64,000 nucleotides of DNA, from NCBI RefSeq assembly GCF_010726245.1, contig NZ_AP022561.1, positions 4,836,001 to 4,900,000 on the forward strand. Direction: 5' to 3'. The translations under genes were made by a program, and so were the position numbers. The notes under the pieces are model-generated. The model was given only the letters and a program-made list of their open reading frames with translations. It was not told where the DNA came from and did not search any database. Below are positions 18,897 to 28,218 of this stretch, piece after piece. The first letter of the stretch is position 1. Each line of letters begins with the position of its first letter. This DNA is from Mycolicibacterium aichiense. GTDB taxonomy: Bacteria; Actinomycetota; Actinomycetes; Mycobacteriales; Mycobacteriaceae.

Positions 18897-20143
18897 TCTC
18901 TTACGCAGCCGACCGGGTCGTACGGGTGGTCGGATTCGGTTATCGGCATCGATTGTGGCTGTCGACAGCGGGTTTGGTGATGACGCTGGTGGTCGGTGCC
19001 GCGTACGTGATGCTCGGTGCGTTGCGGGTGTCGCCGTTCGACTCGGCGTACCGGGTGACCATTCAATTGCCGGAATCCGGCGGGCTGCTGCCCAATCAGG
19101 ACGTCACGCTGCGGGGGGTGGCGATCGGGCGGGTGCAGTCGCTGGCGATCACACCGAACGGGGTCAACGCGGTGGCCACGGTCCGCTCGGACGTACAGAT
19201 CCCCGCCACGAGCCCGGTTCGGGTGTCGGGGTTGTCCCCGGCCGGTGAGCAATACATCGAATTCGCACCGGATTCCGACGCAGGCCCCTACCTGCACGAC
19301 GGCAGCGTGATCGCGCAGAGCAACACATCGGTGCCGGTCAGTCTGGCTGACGTCCTTGCCCACGCCGACGGCATGCTGAAGCAGGTCGACCCGGCCAAGC
19401 TCGAGCTGATCAAGAAGGAGCTCAGCCTTACCAATCAAGGCCCGCAGAAGCTGGCCGACATCATCGACGGCGGCACGTTCCTGCTCTCCACACTGGATTC
19501 GGTTCTGCCGCAGACCACGAGCATTCTGCGCACCAGCCGGATCGTGCTGACGACGGCGGCCGACAAGAACGCCGGGATCGCGACGGCCACCGGCAACCTC
19601 GGGCGCACCTTCGTCGGGGTGAACAAGATGGTCGACGGGTATCGGCGGTTGGTCGACCAGACGCCCCAGACTCTGTCGGCCACCGACGCTCTGTTCACCG
19701 ACAATTCCGACACCATGGTGGGGCTGTTGACCAGCATGGCCACCGCGTCGCAATTGCTGTACGTACGGGTGCCGGCCCTCAACGCACTGTTCCCCGACTA
19801 CCGCGGGTCCCTGCTCGACGCGTGGAGCACCGTCATGCACGACCATGGCCTGTGGGCGACCGCCGACATCTACCCGCGCTACGCATGTGACTACGGCACG
19901 CCGCGGCGCCCCGCATCGTCGGCCGACTACCCCGAGCCGTACCTGTACACCTACTGCCGCGATGACGATCCCGCGGTGCTGATCCGGGGCGCCAAGAACG
20001 CGCCGCGACCGGCCGGCGACGACACCGCCGGCCCCCCGCCGGGTGCCGACCTGGGCGCCACCACGGACCCGACACCGAAGGGCCGCTACACCATTCCGAC
20101 CCCGTACGGCGGCCCGGTGCTGCCGATCGAACCACCGAGTTGA
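18893..20143 (+). CDS. MceF-type protein
   Basis: A 416-aa last core Mce subunit. The N-terminal membrane helix is at about residues 24-45, the MCE domain at about 50-130 (GGLLPNQDVTLRGVAIGRV), a helical region follows to about 310, and a C-terminal extension has two cysteines (YACDYG and YTYCRDD) and a Pro-rich end. The ATG overlaps the preceding stop by four bases. Ten bases and a clear GAGGAG ribosome site separate it from the Mce-associated gene. Confidence 0.92.
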   Translation: MISYAADRVVRVVGFGYRHRLWLSTAGLVMTLVVGAAYVMLGALRVSPFDSAYRVTIQLPESGGLLPNQDVTLRGVAIGRVQSLAITPNGVNAVATVRSDVQIPATSPVRVSGLSPAGEQYIEFAPDSDAGPYLHDGSVIAQSNTSVPVSLADVLAHADGMLKQVDPAKLELIKKELSLTNQGPQKLADIIDGGTFLLSTLDSVLPQTTSILRTSRIVLTTAADKNAGIATATGNLGRTFVGVNKMVDGYRRLVDQTPQTLSATDALFTDNSDTMVGLLTSMATASQLLYVRVPALNALFPDYRGSLLDAWSTVMHDHGLWATADIYPRYACDYGTPRRPASSADYPEPYLYTYCRDDDPAVLIRGAKNAPRPAGDDTAGPPPGADLGATTDPTPKGRYTIPTPYGGPVLPIEPPS

Positions 20144-20153
20144 GGAGATTGCT

Positions 20154-20738
20154 ATGACCGCCACCACTGACATCGAACCCGACGTCGATTCCGACGTAGA
20201 GGCCACGGTGGCCGAGGATGCCGTAGACGAGGTTGCCTCCGACGAACCTGCCAAGCAGCAGCGCTGGCCGCTGATCCGGCGAGTGTTGCTGGGCGCGTTG
20301 ATCGTTGCGCTGCTCGGCGGATCCGGCTTCCTGGGCTGGCAGGCGTGGCAGGAACACCGGGTCGAGGTGGCCTCGCGCGACGGGCAAGCGGCGGCCGTGC
20401 GGTATGCGCAGGTGTTGACGAGCATCGACTCCAACAACGTCGACCAGAACTTCGCCGACGTCCTCAACGGGGCGACGGGCGAATTCAAGGACATGTACTC
20501 GCAATCCAGCGCGCAGTTGCGTCAGCTGCTGCTGGACAACAAGGCCACCGCGCACGGCGTGGTGATCGACTCGGCGGTCAAGTCGGCGACCCCCGACAAG
20601 GTGGTCGTATTGATGTTCGTCGACCAGACGGTGGCCAACAAGGCGGCGCCGGATCCGCGGATCGATCGCAGCCGGGTCAAGATGACGATGGAGAAGGTCG
20701 ACGGAGCCTGGCGGGCAAGCAAAGTCGAACTCCCCTGA
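20154..20738 (+). CDS. Mce-associated membrane protein (Mam type)
   Basis: A 194-aa protein with an acidic N-terminal cytoplasmic tail (about 35 residues), one membrane helix (about residues 43-63) and an extracytoplasmic domain of about 130 residues that resembles the NTF2/VirB8-like fold of Mce-associated (Mam) proteins. Such proteins stabilise Mce complexes (for example OmamA with Mce1); that role is inferred from family and position. ATG 20154 follows a TGAGGAG site. Its stop shares a base with the next start (TGATG). Confidence 0.88.
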   Translation: MTATTDIEPDVDSDVEATVAEDAVDEVASDEPAKQQRWPLIRRVLLGALIVALLGGSGFLGWQAWQEHRVEVASRDGQAAAVRYAQVLTSIDSNNVDQNFADVLNGATGEFKDMYSQSSAQLRQLLLDNKATAHGVVIDSAVKSATPDKVVVLMFVDQTVANKAAPDPRIDRSRVKMTMEKVDGAWRASKVELP

Positions 20739-21514
20739 TGCTGGTTCGGTTGTTCGGCGTTCTCGCTGCGGCCGCGGTTGCGGCGGCTCCGGTGGCCGGT
20801 GCGTCGGCACCGGACTTCTGCTCGCGCCTCGGGGCCGACTGGGACGGCGCGTACTGCCACACGTCGGTGTTGTCAGAACGCAAGGCCGTTCGCGATATCA
20901 AGGTGGCGGTGCCCGGCGATCTGGTCGACAACCCGGTGACCGGCCCGACCATCCGGGACTACCTCACCCAGTTGGTCAGCAACTGGCGCAACGTCGGTGT
21001 GCACATGGTGGCCGATAGCTTCGGTGAGGAGAACTTCCAGATCCTGCAGCGCGGCGACGTGCTCAGCGTGGTGTTCCACGAGGACTACCACGCCGATGGA
21101 CCCAGATTCAACAACGCTTTTCGCACGTTCACCTGGGACATGGGCCGCGGGGTTCGGCTGGGGCTGGTCGACGTGCTCAAGCCCGGAGTCGACCTTGGGG
21201 CGATCGCCACGCTCGGCGCACCCTTCATCCAGGATGCGCTGGACGCGGCACCGCCGCCGCATCAGCCGGGTACGTATCCGCTCGTGGCGGACCGCTGGGG
21301 ACCGGACAAGGTGTACTCCGGCGGGTACAAGGCGTGGGCTTTGAGCGGTGACGAGCTGATCCTGTACATGCCGGACTATCCGGTCGCCCATGACACACCG
21401 CTCGACTACACCCCGGGCACCATGCAGTGGTCGATGGACGGCGGCGCCGTGCAGGCGCACATTCCGTTGTCGGCGCTCAGTTCGGTGCTGCGGCCAGAGT
21501 TCGGCGGGGCGTGA
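20738..21514 (+). CDS. Secreted MPT64/RsiV-like (DUF3298-type) protein
   Basis: A 258-aa exported protein. The signal peptide covers about residues 1-24 (cleavage near AGASA), followed by a mature domain with an early cysteine pair (FCSRL and AYCHTS). The pattern of a ring-shaped beta region with FNNAFRTFTWDMGRG and a C-terminal half starting near VDVLKPGVDLG resembles the MPT64 / RsiV (DUF3298) group. MPT64-type proteins are secreted mycobacterial proteins of unclear biochemical role. Its position at the end of the mce operon, coupled to the Mam gene, suggests a function at the cell surface together with Mce. Confidence 0.75.
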   Translation: MLVRLFGVLAAAAVAAAPVAGASAPDFCSRLGADWDGAYCHTSVLSERKAVRDIKVAVPGDLVDNPVTGPTIRDYLTQLVSNWRNVGVHMVADSFGEENFQILQRGDVLSVVFHEDYHADGPRFNNAFRTFTWDMGRGVRLGLVDVLKPGVDLGAIATLGAPFIQDALDAAPPPHQPGTYPLVADRWGPDKVYSGGYKAWALSGDELILYMPDYPVAHDTPLDYTPGTMQWSMDGGAVQAHIPLSALSSVLRPEFGGA

Positions 21515-21520
21515 TCTAGC

Positions 21521-22747
21521 GTGGAATCCGTGTCAGAAGGCGAACCCGCAGTTCGGCGGCGCCCCAAGGATCGCAAGGCGCAGATAGCGCGGGCGTCGGC
21601 CGATGCCTTCGGGTCGCAGGGGTATCACGCCGTCAGCATGGAGGACATCGCCGCGCGGGTCGGGATCACGCCGGCCGCGCTATATCGGCACTCCCCCAGC
21701 AAGTACGACCTGTTCCGCGACGCGGTCCTGGGGCTGAGTCAGATGCTCGTCGACGTCACAGCGTTCGCCGACGACACCGCCGACGACAATCCCGCAGAGA
21801 CGTTGCAGGCGTTGACGTCTGCCCTGGTCGACGCCACGATCGCCAACCGGGCCGCAGGTGGTCTGTACCGCTGGGAAGCGCGGTATCTCAAGGATCCCGA
21901 CCGCGCGATCCTGGTTCACCAACTCAAGGTGGTGAATGAACGCCTGCAGCTTCCGTTGCTCGCGCTGAGGCCCAAACTGCGCGCGAATCAGGCCTGGACG
22001 CTGTCGTCGGCGGCCCTCACGGTGATCGGCAGCATCACGGATCACTCCAATCCGCTTGCCATAGGCGAGATCCGGTCCGTGTTGAACACAATGACGGCCG
22101 ACGTGCTGGCCGCTGAGCTACCCGCGGGGCGGCGCCGCGCGGTTTCACGGCCGCAGCCTCTGACCGTCGGCGCCGAGGCCGGCTTGTACGAGCATGTGCT
22201 GTTCGAATCGGTGCGGTTGTTCTACGAGAACGGGTATCGCAACACGAGCATGGAAGACATCGCGTCGGCGGTGGGCATACAGGCGTCGGGGTTGTACCGG
22301 TCGTTCCCGGGCAAGGCGGACATCCTGGCGCTGGCGTATCGGCGTGCGGCCGACCAGCATTCCAGTGACACCGCCGCTGCGCTGTCCCGCACCTCCGATC
22401 CGGAGGAGGCGCTGGACGAGGTGATCGACGAGTACCTCGGCCGGGTGATGGAGTGGCCGGATCTGCCGTACGTGTATTACACGGAGCGGCATAATGTTCC
22501 GCCTGTGGATCTTCGCGTGCTGGAGACCATTGAGTCGTCCATGATGGACGCGTGGGCACGGTTGGTCACGGTGGCGCGGCCGGAGATGAAGATCGGCGCC
22601 GCGCGGTATGCGGTGGGCGCGGCATTGGCGCTGACGGTGGACTTCCGGCGGCTGTTCGCCCGTGAGTCCGGCCCGGAGTCGGTGGCGACGATCCGGCGGC
22701 TGATGGAGGTCACGCTGCTGGGCCGGCCGGTTCGGCGGCGGCGCTAG
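21521..22747 (+). CDS. Tandem-domain TetR regulator, Mce3R-like
   Basis: A 408-aa protein made of two complete TetR-family units in one chain. The first DNA-binding helix-turn-helix is at about residues 30-62 (SMEDIAARVGITPAALYRH), the second at about 238-270 (SMEDIASAVGIQASGLYRS), each followed by its own helical ligand domain. A double TetR of this size is the known architecture of Mce3R, the repressor of the mce3 locus in M. tuberculosis. There the gene is divergent and upstream; here it lies six bases after the last mce-operon gene on the same strand, which predicts autoregulation. The start may be GTG 21521 or GTG 21530. Confidence 0.88.
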   Translation: MESVSEGEPAVRRRPKDRKAQIARASADAFGSQGYHAVSMEDIAARVGITPAALYRHSPSKYDLFRDAVLGLSQMLVDVTAFADDTADDNPAETLQALTSALVDATIANRAAGGLYRWEARYLKDPDRAILVHQLKVVNERLQLPLLALRPKLRANQAWTLSSAALTVIGSITDHSNPLAIGEIRSVLNTMTADVLAAELPAGRRRAVSRPQPLTVGAEAGLYEHVLFESVRLFYENGYRNTSMEDIASAVGIQASGLYRSFPGKADILALAYRRAADQHSSDTAAALSRTSDPEEALDEVIDEYLGRVMEWPDLPYVYYTERHNVPPVDLRVLETIESSMMDAWARLVTVARPEMKIGAARYAVGAALALTVDFRRLFARESGPESVATIRRLMEVTLLGRPVRRRR

Positions 22748-22882
22748 CGGGTGGCGACTGTGGATGGACGTCGTGCTCGAGGCGTGTCGCGCAGGTTTGG
22801 CACTCAAAATCGAGACCGACATCTCCCGTTGTCATATCGTCGTCAGCAAACGTAGAGACACCGTGACGGAATATGGGGATCG

Positions 22883-24481
22883 ATGACGGTACGAACGCAG
22901 CGCAGCGCCAGCCAGGGGAAGCGGACAGCGTCCCGCTGCGGCCTGGCCACGCTTGCGGTGGGCATCGGGTTGGGCATCGGAACCGTCGGCGGACAAGCTG
23001 CGGCCTGGGCTGATACCGGCCACGCCGGACCGTCGTCGACCTCGTCAAGTCAGTCGCAGGCGAGCGGCCCGACGAAGGCGGCCGACGGTCGCGACAGTCA
23101 TCGTGGCAGTGGCGTTGCGACGGCTCGCCGCTCGGCGATTCAGAAGCCGGATTCTGCTGCAGCGCAACCAAAGTCGACGAAACACTTAAGCGCTTCCGCG
23201 GTCACCATTCCGATCAGCGCGCCCACACCGGACCCGGAAGCGTCAGCCAAGCCCACCCGTGCCGTGGCGACCACGGCGAGGAAGACCACGGCGAGCGCTG
23301 CGCTCGCGGCGGCGGTCAGCTCGCCGACGACCCCGACTCCGCCGGCACCGCTGTCCCCGATCGCCAAGCTGATCGCACTGCCCGGCCACATCGTCAACAC
23401 CGTGCTGCAGTCGCTCGACCTCACCGCCGCGGTCGGCGGCCCGCAAAGCCCGCTCGACTTCGCGCCCTTCGACAACCTGATTTTCGCGGTGTTCCGGAGG
23501 ATCGAGCACGCGGTGGGACTGGACGCGACCCCGACCACGCAACCGATCCCGCCGACGATGACCTACACCGGACCGACGACCGCGCTGACGCCGACCGTCG
23601 CGCAATTCCTGAACGCCGCCGCGGCGGAATACGTGCTGGGCGGTGTCCCGGGCGGATTGCGGCCGTTCACCGTCAACGGAGTACCGGTCACGTCCACCAA
23701 CGTCCTGTCGGGCGAGCGAGCGCAGGTGTGGGTGACCCCGCAGAATCAGATCATCATCGCCTATCAAGGCACCACCGGCGGGACCAACCTGTTGTTCAAC
23801 CCGCTGATCGCGATCTCGCAGATCGTCACCGACCTGCAGGTCCTCTACACCCACACCACTCCGCGGGCGTTCACCGATGCGCTGGCCTTCGCGCAACGGG
23901 TACAGGCCGATGCTGCCCTGCAGGGTTACAGCGCGTCTGACATCTTCGTCACCGGCCACTCGCTGGGCGGCTGGGAGGCCGAATACGTTGCGCAGCAGAC
24001 GGGTTTGGACGGCATCGGCTTCGAGAGTCCCGGGATCAACACCATCGTCGCGGGTAACGGCGCCGACTCCGGGTTCGTCAACATCGAGACCTATGGTGAC
24101 CCGGCGGCGTACTTCGCGACCGATCTCCCGGGTCTGCAGCCGTTCATGCCGAGCTATGTGCCCGCCGGCGGGAGCAAGCCGCACTACGGCGCGATCGTGA
24201 TGATCGGCGACCCGAATGCCGTTGCGCCGCTGTTCAATGCGTCGGCGTTGTATGGCTACGGCCCGATAGGCGATCTGATCTTCATGGTCGACACGCTGGG
24301 TAATTTCTTCGAGCATCATCTGCCGGGCATGCAGGCGTACAACCTCGACGTCGACCCGGATCCGACGGTGGTGCCGTGGCTGGGGTTGCCGATGGGTCCC
24401 GTGGAGACGGGCTACGGCGCGCTGACCATTTCCCAACTGCTGCAGGCGGCTTCGGATGCCGGGCAGCTGATTGCGCCATAG
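22883..24481 (+). CDS. Secreted lipase/esterase of the alpha/beta-hydrolase fold
   Basis: A 532-aa exported protein. The signal peptide spans about residues 1-44 (hydrophobic core LATLAVGIGLGIGTV, cleavage near AWADT). A low-complexity Ser/Thr/Ala/Pro region reaches about residue 155. The hydrolase domain contains the nucleophile elbow VTGHSLGGWEAEY (Ser near residue 359) and IIAYQGTTGG, which resembles the class 3 lipase entry motif. The catalytic Asp and His are not assigned with certainty; HYGAIVM near residue 434 is a candidate His region. Substrate could be acylglycerols or cell-wall lipids. It is followed 15 bases later by a small membrane protein gene. Confidence 0.8.
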   Translation: MTVRTQRSASQGKRTASRCGLATLAVGIGLGIGTVGGQAAAWADTGHAGPSSTSSSQSQASGPTKAADGRDSHRGSGVATARRSAIQKPDSAAAQPKSTKHLSASAVTIPISAPTPDPEASAKPTRAVATTARKTTASAALAAAVSSPTTPTPPAPLSPIAKLIALPGHIVNTVLQSLDLTAAVGGPQSPLDFAPFDNLIFAVFRRIEHAVGLDATPTTQPIPPTMTYTGPTTALTPTVAQFLNAAAAEYVLGGVPGGLRPFTVNGVPVTSTNVLSGERAQVWVTPQNQIIIAYQGTTGGTNLLFNPLIAISQIVTDLQVLYTHTTPRAFTDALAFAQRVQADAALQGYSASDIFVTGHSLGGWEAEYVAQQTGLDGIGFESPGINTIVAGNGADSGFVNIETYGDPAAYFATDLPGLQPFMPSYVPAGGSKPHYGAIVMIGDPNAVAPLFNASALYGYGPIGDLIFMVDTLGNFFEHHLPGMQAYNLDVDPDPTVVPWLGLPMGPVETGYGALTISQLLQAASDAGQLIAP

Positions 24482-24496
24482 CGCGAAGGGGGGCCG

Positions 24497-24682
24497 ATGA
24501 AGGAGATCATCGCGGCCGTCGTCGGGGTGGTACTGATCGCACTCTTCATCTATCTGTCGCTCAGATACTTCCGGAAAATTGGACGCGGCGAGGCGGACCC
24601 CGTGATCAACCCGGGCTGGACCACCGATATGCGGCCGACGACCGGAACCGAATTGCCCCGGCGTGAGGACGACGCCCACTGA
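24497..24682 (+). CDS. Small single-pass membrane protein (61 aa)
   Basis: A 61-aa protein with one N-terminal hydrophobic helix (about residues 4-22, IIAAVVGVVLIALFIYLSL) and a polar C-terminal tail rich in charged residues. A purine-rich GAAGGGGGG ribosome site precedes the ATG. No family is recognised. Its closeness to the lipase gene suggests co-transcription. Confidence 0.65.
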   Translation: MKEIIAAVVGVVLIALFIYLSLRYFRKIGRGEADPVINPGWTTDMRPTTGTELPRREDDAH

Positions 24683-24713
24683 CTCACCGCGATCCCCGCA
24701 CGCTCGCCGCTGA

Positions 24714-25523
24714 TTACCAGACGCGGATGTAGTCGATCAGCATGTTGGCCGGGTAGCTGCCGCCGGTGGGATCACCGCCGCCGGAGCCGGCGACCGCGAG
24801 GTCGAACACCGGCATCATCGAGTAGCCGGGATCGTTGAACTGCCAGTCCGGAAGTGACCGGGCCGGCACGGTGAAGTAGGGCGCCGCGCCGTCTTTGGAG
24901 AAGCTCATACCGGCGTCGTCCCAGACCACGCGCCAGGTGTGCCAGGCGCTATCGACGGAGATCGTCTGGCTGACGTGTTCGCCGCCGTTGAGCTTGGCGT
25001 GCACGGCGGTGCCGGGTGCCCACTTGCCGTTGCCGTACCACTCCATGACGTCGACTTCACCGCCGTTGACGGGGCTCTCGTTGGACAGGTAGAAGGCGGG
25101 CCAGCAGCCGGGGGTCAGGCAGTCCAGCTTCATCCGGGCTTCCCAGGTGTGGCCGATGCCGCCCTGCCATTTCCCGAAGATCTTGCCGCTGTAGTAGGTG
25201 GGGCCGTCCTTGGCCGCGTGGAAAACGAGGTTGGAGTTGCCGTCGAGGTAGACGTTGCGGCGGTCGTCGCGGTACTGGCCGACGTTCTGCGGCAGCTCCC
25301 AGAAGGTGGGGTCTTCCATCGATTCGCGGGCCAGGGCGGTGGTCCACTTCGACGGGTCGGGAGCCGAGCCGGCGGGACCGTCGAACTCGTCGTGGAAGAT
25401 GTAGCTCTGCGGGGCCGGGGCTTGTGGGGCGGATGGGGTCGGTGCGGCGTTGGCCTGTGGGATCTTGGTGGCGGCGACCAGGAGTCCGAGGCCTGTGGTC
25501 ATGAGCATCTGACGACGATCCAT
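24714..25523 (-). CDS. Secreted glycoside hydrolase family 16 protein
   Basis: A 269-aa exported GH16 beta-glucanase-type enzyme. The N-terminus DRRQMLMTTGLGLLVAA looks like a Tat-type signal peptide (twin Arg), with cleavage near QANAAP. The catalytic signature E-x-D-x-x-E is present as GGEVDVMEWYG (about residue 165), with the two Glu as nucleophile and acid/base. The fold ends with the usual YIRVW strand. Length and motif fit actinobacterial single-domain GH16 proteins; the glycan substrate (laminarin-like or other beta-glucan) is not determinable. The open frame continues far upstream but only as low-sense sequence. Confidence 0.88.
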   Translation of the reverse strand: MDRRQMLMTTGLGLLVAATKIPQANAAPTPSAPQAPAPQSYIFHDEFDGPAGSAPDPSKWTTALARESMEDPTFWELPQNVGQYRDDRRNVYLDGNSNLVFHAAKDGPTYYSGKIFGKWQGGIGHTWEARMKLDCLTPGCWPAFYLSNESPVNGGEVDVMEWYGNGKWAPGTAVHAKLNGGEHVSQTISVDSAWHTWRVVWDDAGMSFSKDGAAPYFTVPARSLPDWQFNDPGYSMMPVFDLAVAGSGGGDPTGGSYPANMLIDYIRVW

Positions 25524-25623
25524 CACCCCATGAAAGCCGTTGCGTGTGGCGAGGTGCAACCTTGCCGTCGGCTGTGTAGCGAACGACCTGCGGTTATGCG
25601 GGTCGCGGTCGTACCGTTGGCCC

Positions 25624-26103
25624 GTGGATAAGTCAGCGGCGATCACGACGGCGCCCCCGCCGGACGCGGTCATGCGGGCCGTCAACCCGCTCATGCGGTA
25701 TCTGTTGCGCACCCCGCTTGCCGGCGGGCTGCGCAAGCAATTCATGGTGCTCTCGTTCACGGGGCGTAAGACCGGTCGGGAGTTCGTGGTGCCGGTCTCT
25801 GCGCATTGGATCGATGGCGATCTGTACGCGTTGATCGGGAGCGTGTGGAAGCTGAACTTCCGCGGCGGCGCAGCGGCGACGGTGCTGTACGACGGGCGCG
25901 AGAGGCCGATGCGGGGCGAGCTGATCGAGGATCGGGCGTTGACGGCTGATCTGTTCCATCGGTGCGCGGCCTCGTACGGAGTGAAACGGGCGCAACGAAT
26001 GATGGGGCTGCAGTTCCGCGATGACCGGATGCCGTCCTTGGCGGAGTTCGCCGAGGCGGTCGAAGTGAATAAATTGGCGGCGATCCGGTTCACAGCCGCT
26101 TAG
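25624..26103 (+). CDS. Nitroreductase/F420-dependent-type (DUF385) protein
   Basis: A 159-aa protein of the deazaflavin-dependent nitroreductase family (Ddn-like split beta-barrel). The family pattern appears as SFTGRKTGREFVVPVSAHW, then LYALIGSVWKLNFRGG. In this family the barrel binds F420 or FMN and reduces small molecules. GTG 25624 is chosen because the sequence before it is not family-like; an upstream in-frame start at 25540 is unlikely. Its last four bases overlap, tail to tail, the end of the transporter gene on the other strand. Confidence 0.75.
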   Translation: MDKSAAITTAPPPDAVMRAVNPLMRYLLRTPLAGGLRKQFMVLSFTGRKTGREFVVPVSAHWIDGDLYALIGSVWKLNFRGGAAATVLYDGRERPMRGELIEDRALTADLFHRCAASYGVKRAQRMMGLQFRDDRMPSLAEFAEAVEVNKLAAIRFTAA

Positions 26104-27008
26104 TCGGGTTGCGGGACTTCGGTTTCGGGCGCGGCCTGATGCCCGATCGCGCCGAAGACCGCGACCGCCACGGCGCCGGCGACCGCTCCGACGAATCCGC
26201 CGGCGACCACCCAGCCGAGCCCGGGACGGGAGCTGTCGCCGAGGAACGCGACGCCGACGATTCCGGGCACCACCGTCTCGCCGACGACGAGGGCCGCGGT
26301 GGCACCGTTCACCGAGCCGAGTTGCAGCGCCACGGTGTGCAGGTAGAAGCCGCCGACTCCGGCAATCGCGACCGTCCACGCGGCAGGGTCGGCCAGCACG
26401 ACTCCAGGTTGAAACGGCTCAACGCCATCGAGCACCCGCACGCCGATCGCAAGCATGCCGAACAACACGCCGGCGATCAGTCCGGCCATGACGGCGCTGC
26501 GTGATCCGAGGATGCGGGTGAGTGCGATCCCGCCGAGCAGGATCAGCACCGACACCGCCAGCACGATCCAGTGGACAAGCCGCTCGGGGTCCACTTCGCC
26601 ACGCTCCCCGGAGCCGAGACCGAGGACGAACAGCGAGGCGATCACCGCGACGATGGCGATCCAGTCGCGGCTCCGTAACCCGATGCCGAGGACGGCGATT
26701 CCGAGTACCGCGGTGACGACGAGGTTGGCGCTGATGATGGTCTGCGACAGGAACAGTGGAATCAGCCGCGCCGAGACCGCGCTGCCGGCGAAACCGACGA
26801 CGTCCAGGACGATTCCGACGATGAACGCTGCCGTGACGGCGGCGTGCAGGGTGGAGAGCAGGGTCGGCCCGCCGGTGGCGGTGACGTGTCCGGTGGCGCC
26901 GCGGTCGCGTGCTGCGGCTGCCGATCGGCGTGCGCCGTAGGCCTGCAGGACTGAGGAGACCCCGTAGCCGAAGCACGCCAGCAGTGCTGCGGCTACACCG
27001 ATCATCAT
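26100..27008 (-). CDS. DMT-superfamily (EamA-like) membrane transporter
   Basis: A 302-aa integral membrane protein with nine to ten hydrophobic helices arranged as two halves, in the style of drug/metabolite (EamA) transporters. Most helices are rich in Gly, Ala, Val and Ile, and a charged loop around residues 130-145 separates the halves. Substrate unknown. The neighbouring genes (a flavin/F420-type enzyme and a secreted protein) do not point to a particular compound. Confidence 0.78.
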   Translation of the reverse strand: MMIGVAAALLACFGYGVSSVLQAYGARRSAAAARDRGATGHVTATGGPTLLSTLHAAVTAAFIVGIVLDVVGFAGSAVSARLIPLFLSQTIISANLVVTAVLGIAVLGIGLRSRDWIAIVAVIASLFVLGLGSGERGEVDPERLVHWIVLAVSVLILLGGIALTRILGSRSAVMAGLIAGVLFGMLAIGVRVLDGVEPFQPGVVLADPAAWTVAIAGVGGFYLHTVALQLGSVNGATAALVVGETVVPGIVGVAFLGDSSRPGLGWVVAGGFVGAVAGAVAVAVFGAIGHQAAPETEVPQPD

Positions 27009-27030
27009 TGGTCGAGGTTACGGCCTGGCG

Positions 27031-27609
27031 TCAGGCTCCGGCGCACACTCCGGAGCCGCGGATGGTGGTGCCGTAGACGTTGGCGGTGGCGATGTGGGCG
27101 TTGAGCTGACCGGAGGGCAGCTGGTGCTTCATGTTGTCGCTGATCTGGGTGAGCTGATACCAGAGGTGGTACATCGAATCCCCGTTGTAGACAGGCGAAT
27201 ACTCGCTCTGGTCGGGGTAGTTGACGATGAAGAGGGTATGGGCGCGCGGATCGAGGAAGGCCGCGGACTGGTCGAGGTTGGCTTCGATGGTGTTCGCGGC
27301 GTGTGGGACACCGGGTGCCTGCCAGTTGTCGTGTTGGCTGTCGAGGAGCTTTTGGAAGCCGAGCGTTTGGCTCATCAACTGGTCGTACTGGGCGTTGAAC
27401 CACTGGCAGGAGTCGCGCATGGCGGCGACTTGTTCCGGGGTGACGCGGTTCTGCCAGAGGTTGTAGGGATAGACGGTTGTGTCGGGCTGCCAGTCAGAGG
27501 CATGCGGGACGAACTGCGGGAGTGAAGGAGTTGGGTTGTCGGCGTTGGCGATTGGCGCGGTGAGTGCTGCCGCTATGAGTGCCGCTGCGAGCGTGAACCC
27601 CTTGTGCAT
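27031..27609 (-). CDS. Exported protein of unknown function
   Basis: A 192-aa protein with a clean signal peptide (MHKGFTLAAALIAAALTAPIA, cleavage near ANADN). The mature part is polar, with many Gln, Asn, Tyr and Trp residues and two cysteines (DSCQWF and GVCAGA) that may pair. No enzymatic motif is recognised. A larger open frame extends upstream into the next gene but is not coding. It lies 22 bp downstream of the transporter start, so it is separate from that gene. Confidence 0.7.
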   Translation of the reverse strand: MHKGFTLAAALIAAALTAPIANADNPTPSLPQFVPHASDWQPDTTVYPYNLWQNRVTPEQVAAMRDSCQWFNAQYDQLMSQTLGFQKLLDSQHDNWQAPGVPHAANTIEANLDQSAAFLDPRAHTLFIVNYPDQSEYSPVYNGDSMYHLWYQLTQISDNMKHQLPSGQLNAHIATANVYGTTIRGSGVCAGA

Positions 27610-27668
27610 AACCAAGTTTCCCGTGTGACAACTGACGTTGTCTAGGGGGTCGGGCGACCTAACGTGGG

Positions 27669-28094
27669 TTATGCAGGCGGCGGTGTGCCGATGAGAACAG
27701 CGGCCATGCGGTAGCCGTCGGGCCCGGCTTTCCAGGCGTGGTCGACGCCGGTCATGAGGACCATGTCGCCGGCTTCGATGCGGTGGGCTCCGTCGTCGAG
27801 GATGAGGTCGACGCTGCCACTGAGGACGAGCTCGAGGTCGAGGGTGTCGGTGTGATGCTTGGGGGTCTCGGTGTTGGCGCCTTGGTCGACGACCATCCAG
27901 CGGACGTGGCCGGGCTCGAGGTATTGATCGATGAGATCGGCGCTGCCTTGCGGTCGAGCGGGTGGTGGAGTCTGGGCCGTGCTGTAGGGAATGGCGATGC
28001 CGAAACCGGGTGCGACTGAGTTGATTTCGACCTCGTCGCTGCTGACGATGCAGGACTTGCCATCGGCGTCGACTCCGGTGATGAACAGTCGCAT
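27669..28094 (-). CDS. Cupin-domain protein
   Basis: A 141-aa single-domain cupin. The central barrel motifs are visible: HHTDTLDLELVLSGSVDLILD in part (a histidine pair plus Glu as metal ligands) and EAGDMVLMTGVDHAWKAG, the second motif with His. Proteins of this size are either metal enzymes (dioxygenase or isomerase type) or small-molecule sensors; the sequence does not tell which. ATG 28094 has a GAAAGG site and is preferred over the longer open frame to 28199. Confidence 0.78.
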   Translation of the reverse strand: MRLFITGVDADGKSCIVSSDEVEINSVAPGFGIAIPYSTAQTPPPARPQGSADLIDQYLEPGHVRWMVVDQGANTETPKHHTDTLDLELVLSGSVDLILDDGAHRIEAGDMVLMTGVDHAWKAGPDGYRMAAVLIGTPPPA

Positions 28095-28218
28095 TGATGT
28101 CTGCCTTTCGTCGCTGCCGAGACAGCGTAGCTGGCACCGGTTCACCGGACGCCGATTGCGCAGTAGACCCTTTGAATGATGCGTAGCGCTATGTAGCACA
28201 TCTCGCTACACTGCTCGT

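Noticed and set aside
23243..24679. Minus-strand open frame of 478 codons
   Set aside because: It is antisense to the secreted lipase and the small membrane protein; composition is Arg/Gly/Asp-rich shadow sequence.
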